A DNA stretch of 64,000 bases. It comes from Acinetobacter calcoaceticus. GTDB taxonomy: Bacteria > Pseudomonadota > Gammaproteobacteria > Pseudomonadales > Moraxellaceae. The notes beneath the pieces are model-generated. The model saw only the letters and a program-made list of their open reading frames with translations, ran no database searches and had not been told where the DNA came from. The stretch spans positions 1 to 64,000 of the forward strand of contig NZ_SLVJ01000002.1 of NCBI RefSeq assembly GCF_004345325.1, given 5' to 3'. Position numbers and translations under genes: made by a program. Every line of letters begins with the position of its first letter. Within the stretch, counting starts at the first letter, position 1. This document shows, one piece after another, positions 63,649-64,000 of the stretch.

Positions 63649-64000
63649 TTAGAGACGCTTACGTTTCGCTGCTGCAATTTGTGATTGACGCATACGGAAA
63701 CCGTCTTTTTGTTTTTCGGTGGTTTTCTCGATGCAGTACACACAGGAAACACCATGTTCATAACTTGGCTGTTCAACTTCTGCAGGGACCAGTGGCCATC
63801 CACAAGCGTGACATTTGATATTCACGCCTTCTTCAACACCATGAGTCACTGCGGTACGGCCATCGAATACAAAGCATTCGCCTTCCCAGAGACTTTCTTC
63901 AGCAGGGGTTTCCTCTAGATATTTGAGGACGCCGCCTTTAAGGTGATAAACCTCGGTATAGCCTTCTTGAAGCAGTAAAGAGGTTGATTTCTCACAGCGA
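63649..64000 (-). CDS. trhO: tRNA uridine(34) hydroxylase TrhO (YceA), C-terminal part
   Basis: The last 117 codons of a rhodanese-type enzyme that makes 5-hydroxyuridine at tRNA position 34; the rest lies beyond the right edge. The first visible residues [20 protein letters not shown] follow directly on the catalytic-loop Cys of the GGIRCEK motif. [20 protein letters not shown] and two CxxC-like pairs ([12 protein letters not shown]) with the basic [13 protein letters not shown] tail match YceA/TrhO. A shorter frame from ATG 63849 would miss the domain. Confidence 0.92.
   Translation of the reverse strand, partial: RCEKSTSLLLQEGYTEVYHLKGGVLKYLEETPAEESLWEGECFVFDGRTAVTHGVEEGVNIKCHACGWPLVPAEVEQPSYEHGVSCVYCIEKTTEKQKDGFRMRQSQIAAAKRKRL

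Overview
The window looks like ordinary chromosome from a gamma-proteobacterium of the genus Acinetobacter. The grounds are a complete adeI-adeJ-adeK type RND efflux operon, AT-leaning DNA, and housekeeping genes (rpoD, valS, serS, ispB, rplU-rpmA, lolA, lipB, cysG) whose proteins read as Moraxellaceae-like. The genus call comes from recognising protein families, not from a database search. I see no prophage, insertion sequence, CRISPR array, rRNA or tRNA.

Layout. 0.3-1.0 kb: a toxin-first HigBA-like module behind a short palindrome. 1.1-6.1 kb: a molybdenum block, moaCB fusion - moeA - modA - modB - modC, supplying cofactor assembly and molybdate import. 6.1-7.5 kb: copC-copD on the minus strand. 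7.9-12.2 kb: a PAS-LuxR regulator divergent from an MHS-type transporter and a CoA-acylating semialdehyde dehydrogenase, with repeated TTTAAAC motifs between them. 12.3-14.9 kb: a lipoprotein, RNA 2'-phosphotransferase (kptA), a small conserved-looking ORF and a DUF454 membrane protein. 14.9-20.3 kb: a heme/iron unit with heme oxygenase divergent from FecI sigma, FecR anti-sigma and a TonB receptor carrying an STN domain; two Fur-box-like sequences lie in its promoters. 20.4-22.3 kb: macrodomain hydrolase, EndoV-like nuclease and SRAP protein, a nucleic-acid repair-like group. 22.5-28.3 kb: an accessory stretch with a GNAT enzyme, an XRE-cupin regulator, two paralogous membrane-anchored proteins of unknown function flanking a fourfold-repeat membrane protein, and a lipoprotein. 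28.4-35.4 kb: two SDRs, valS, two unknowns and two YbjQ-family proteins. 35.5-41.5 kb: adeIJK. 41.5-45.4 kb: PAP2 phosphatase, a 'SpecificRecomb' membrane protein and ispB. 45.8-51.8 kb: rplU, rpmA, lolA, a DUF3298 lipoprotein, serS, cysG, trmL. 52-54.9 kb: a binding-protein/permease fusion and ATPase for a quaternary-amine importer. 54.9-58.4 kb: an APC permease, iron alcohol dehydrogenase and SCP2-like protein. 58.4-64 kb: lipB, ybeD, rpoD, a PA3496-like acidic protein, a UPF0149 protein, DedA and the 3' part of trhO.

The most unusual material is the paralogous pair at 23.7 and 26.6 kb, the repeat-expanded Ala/Ser tract in the FecR protein, the TTTAAAC repeat cluster upstream of the PAS-LuxR gene, paired palindromes 20 bp apart upstream of the GNAT gene, and the SBP-permease fusion. 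I found no clear-cut new multi-gene defence or mobile system. Many start codons were moved inward from the longest frame where the first in-frame codon was a weak TTG/GTG lacking a ribosome-binding site.
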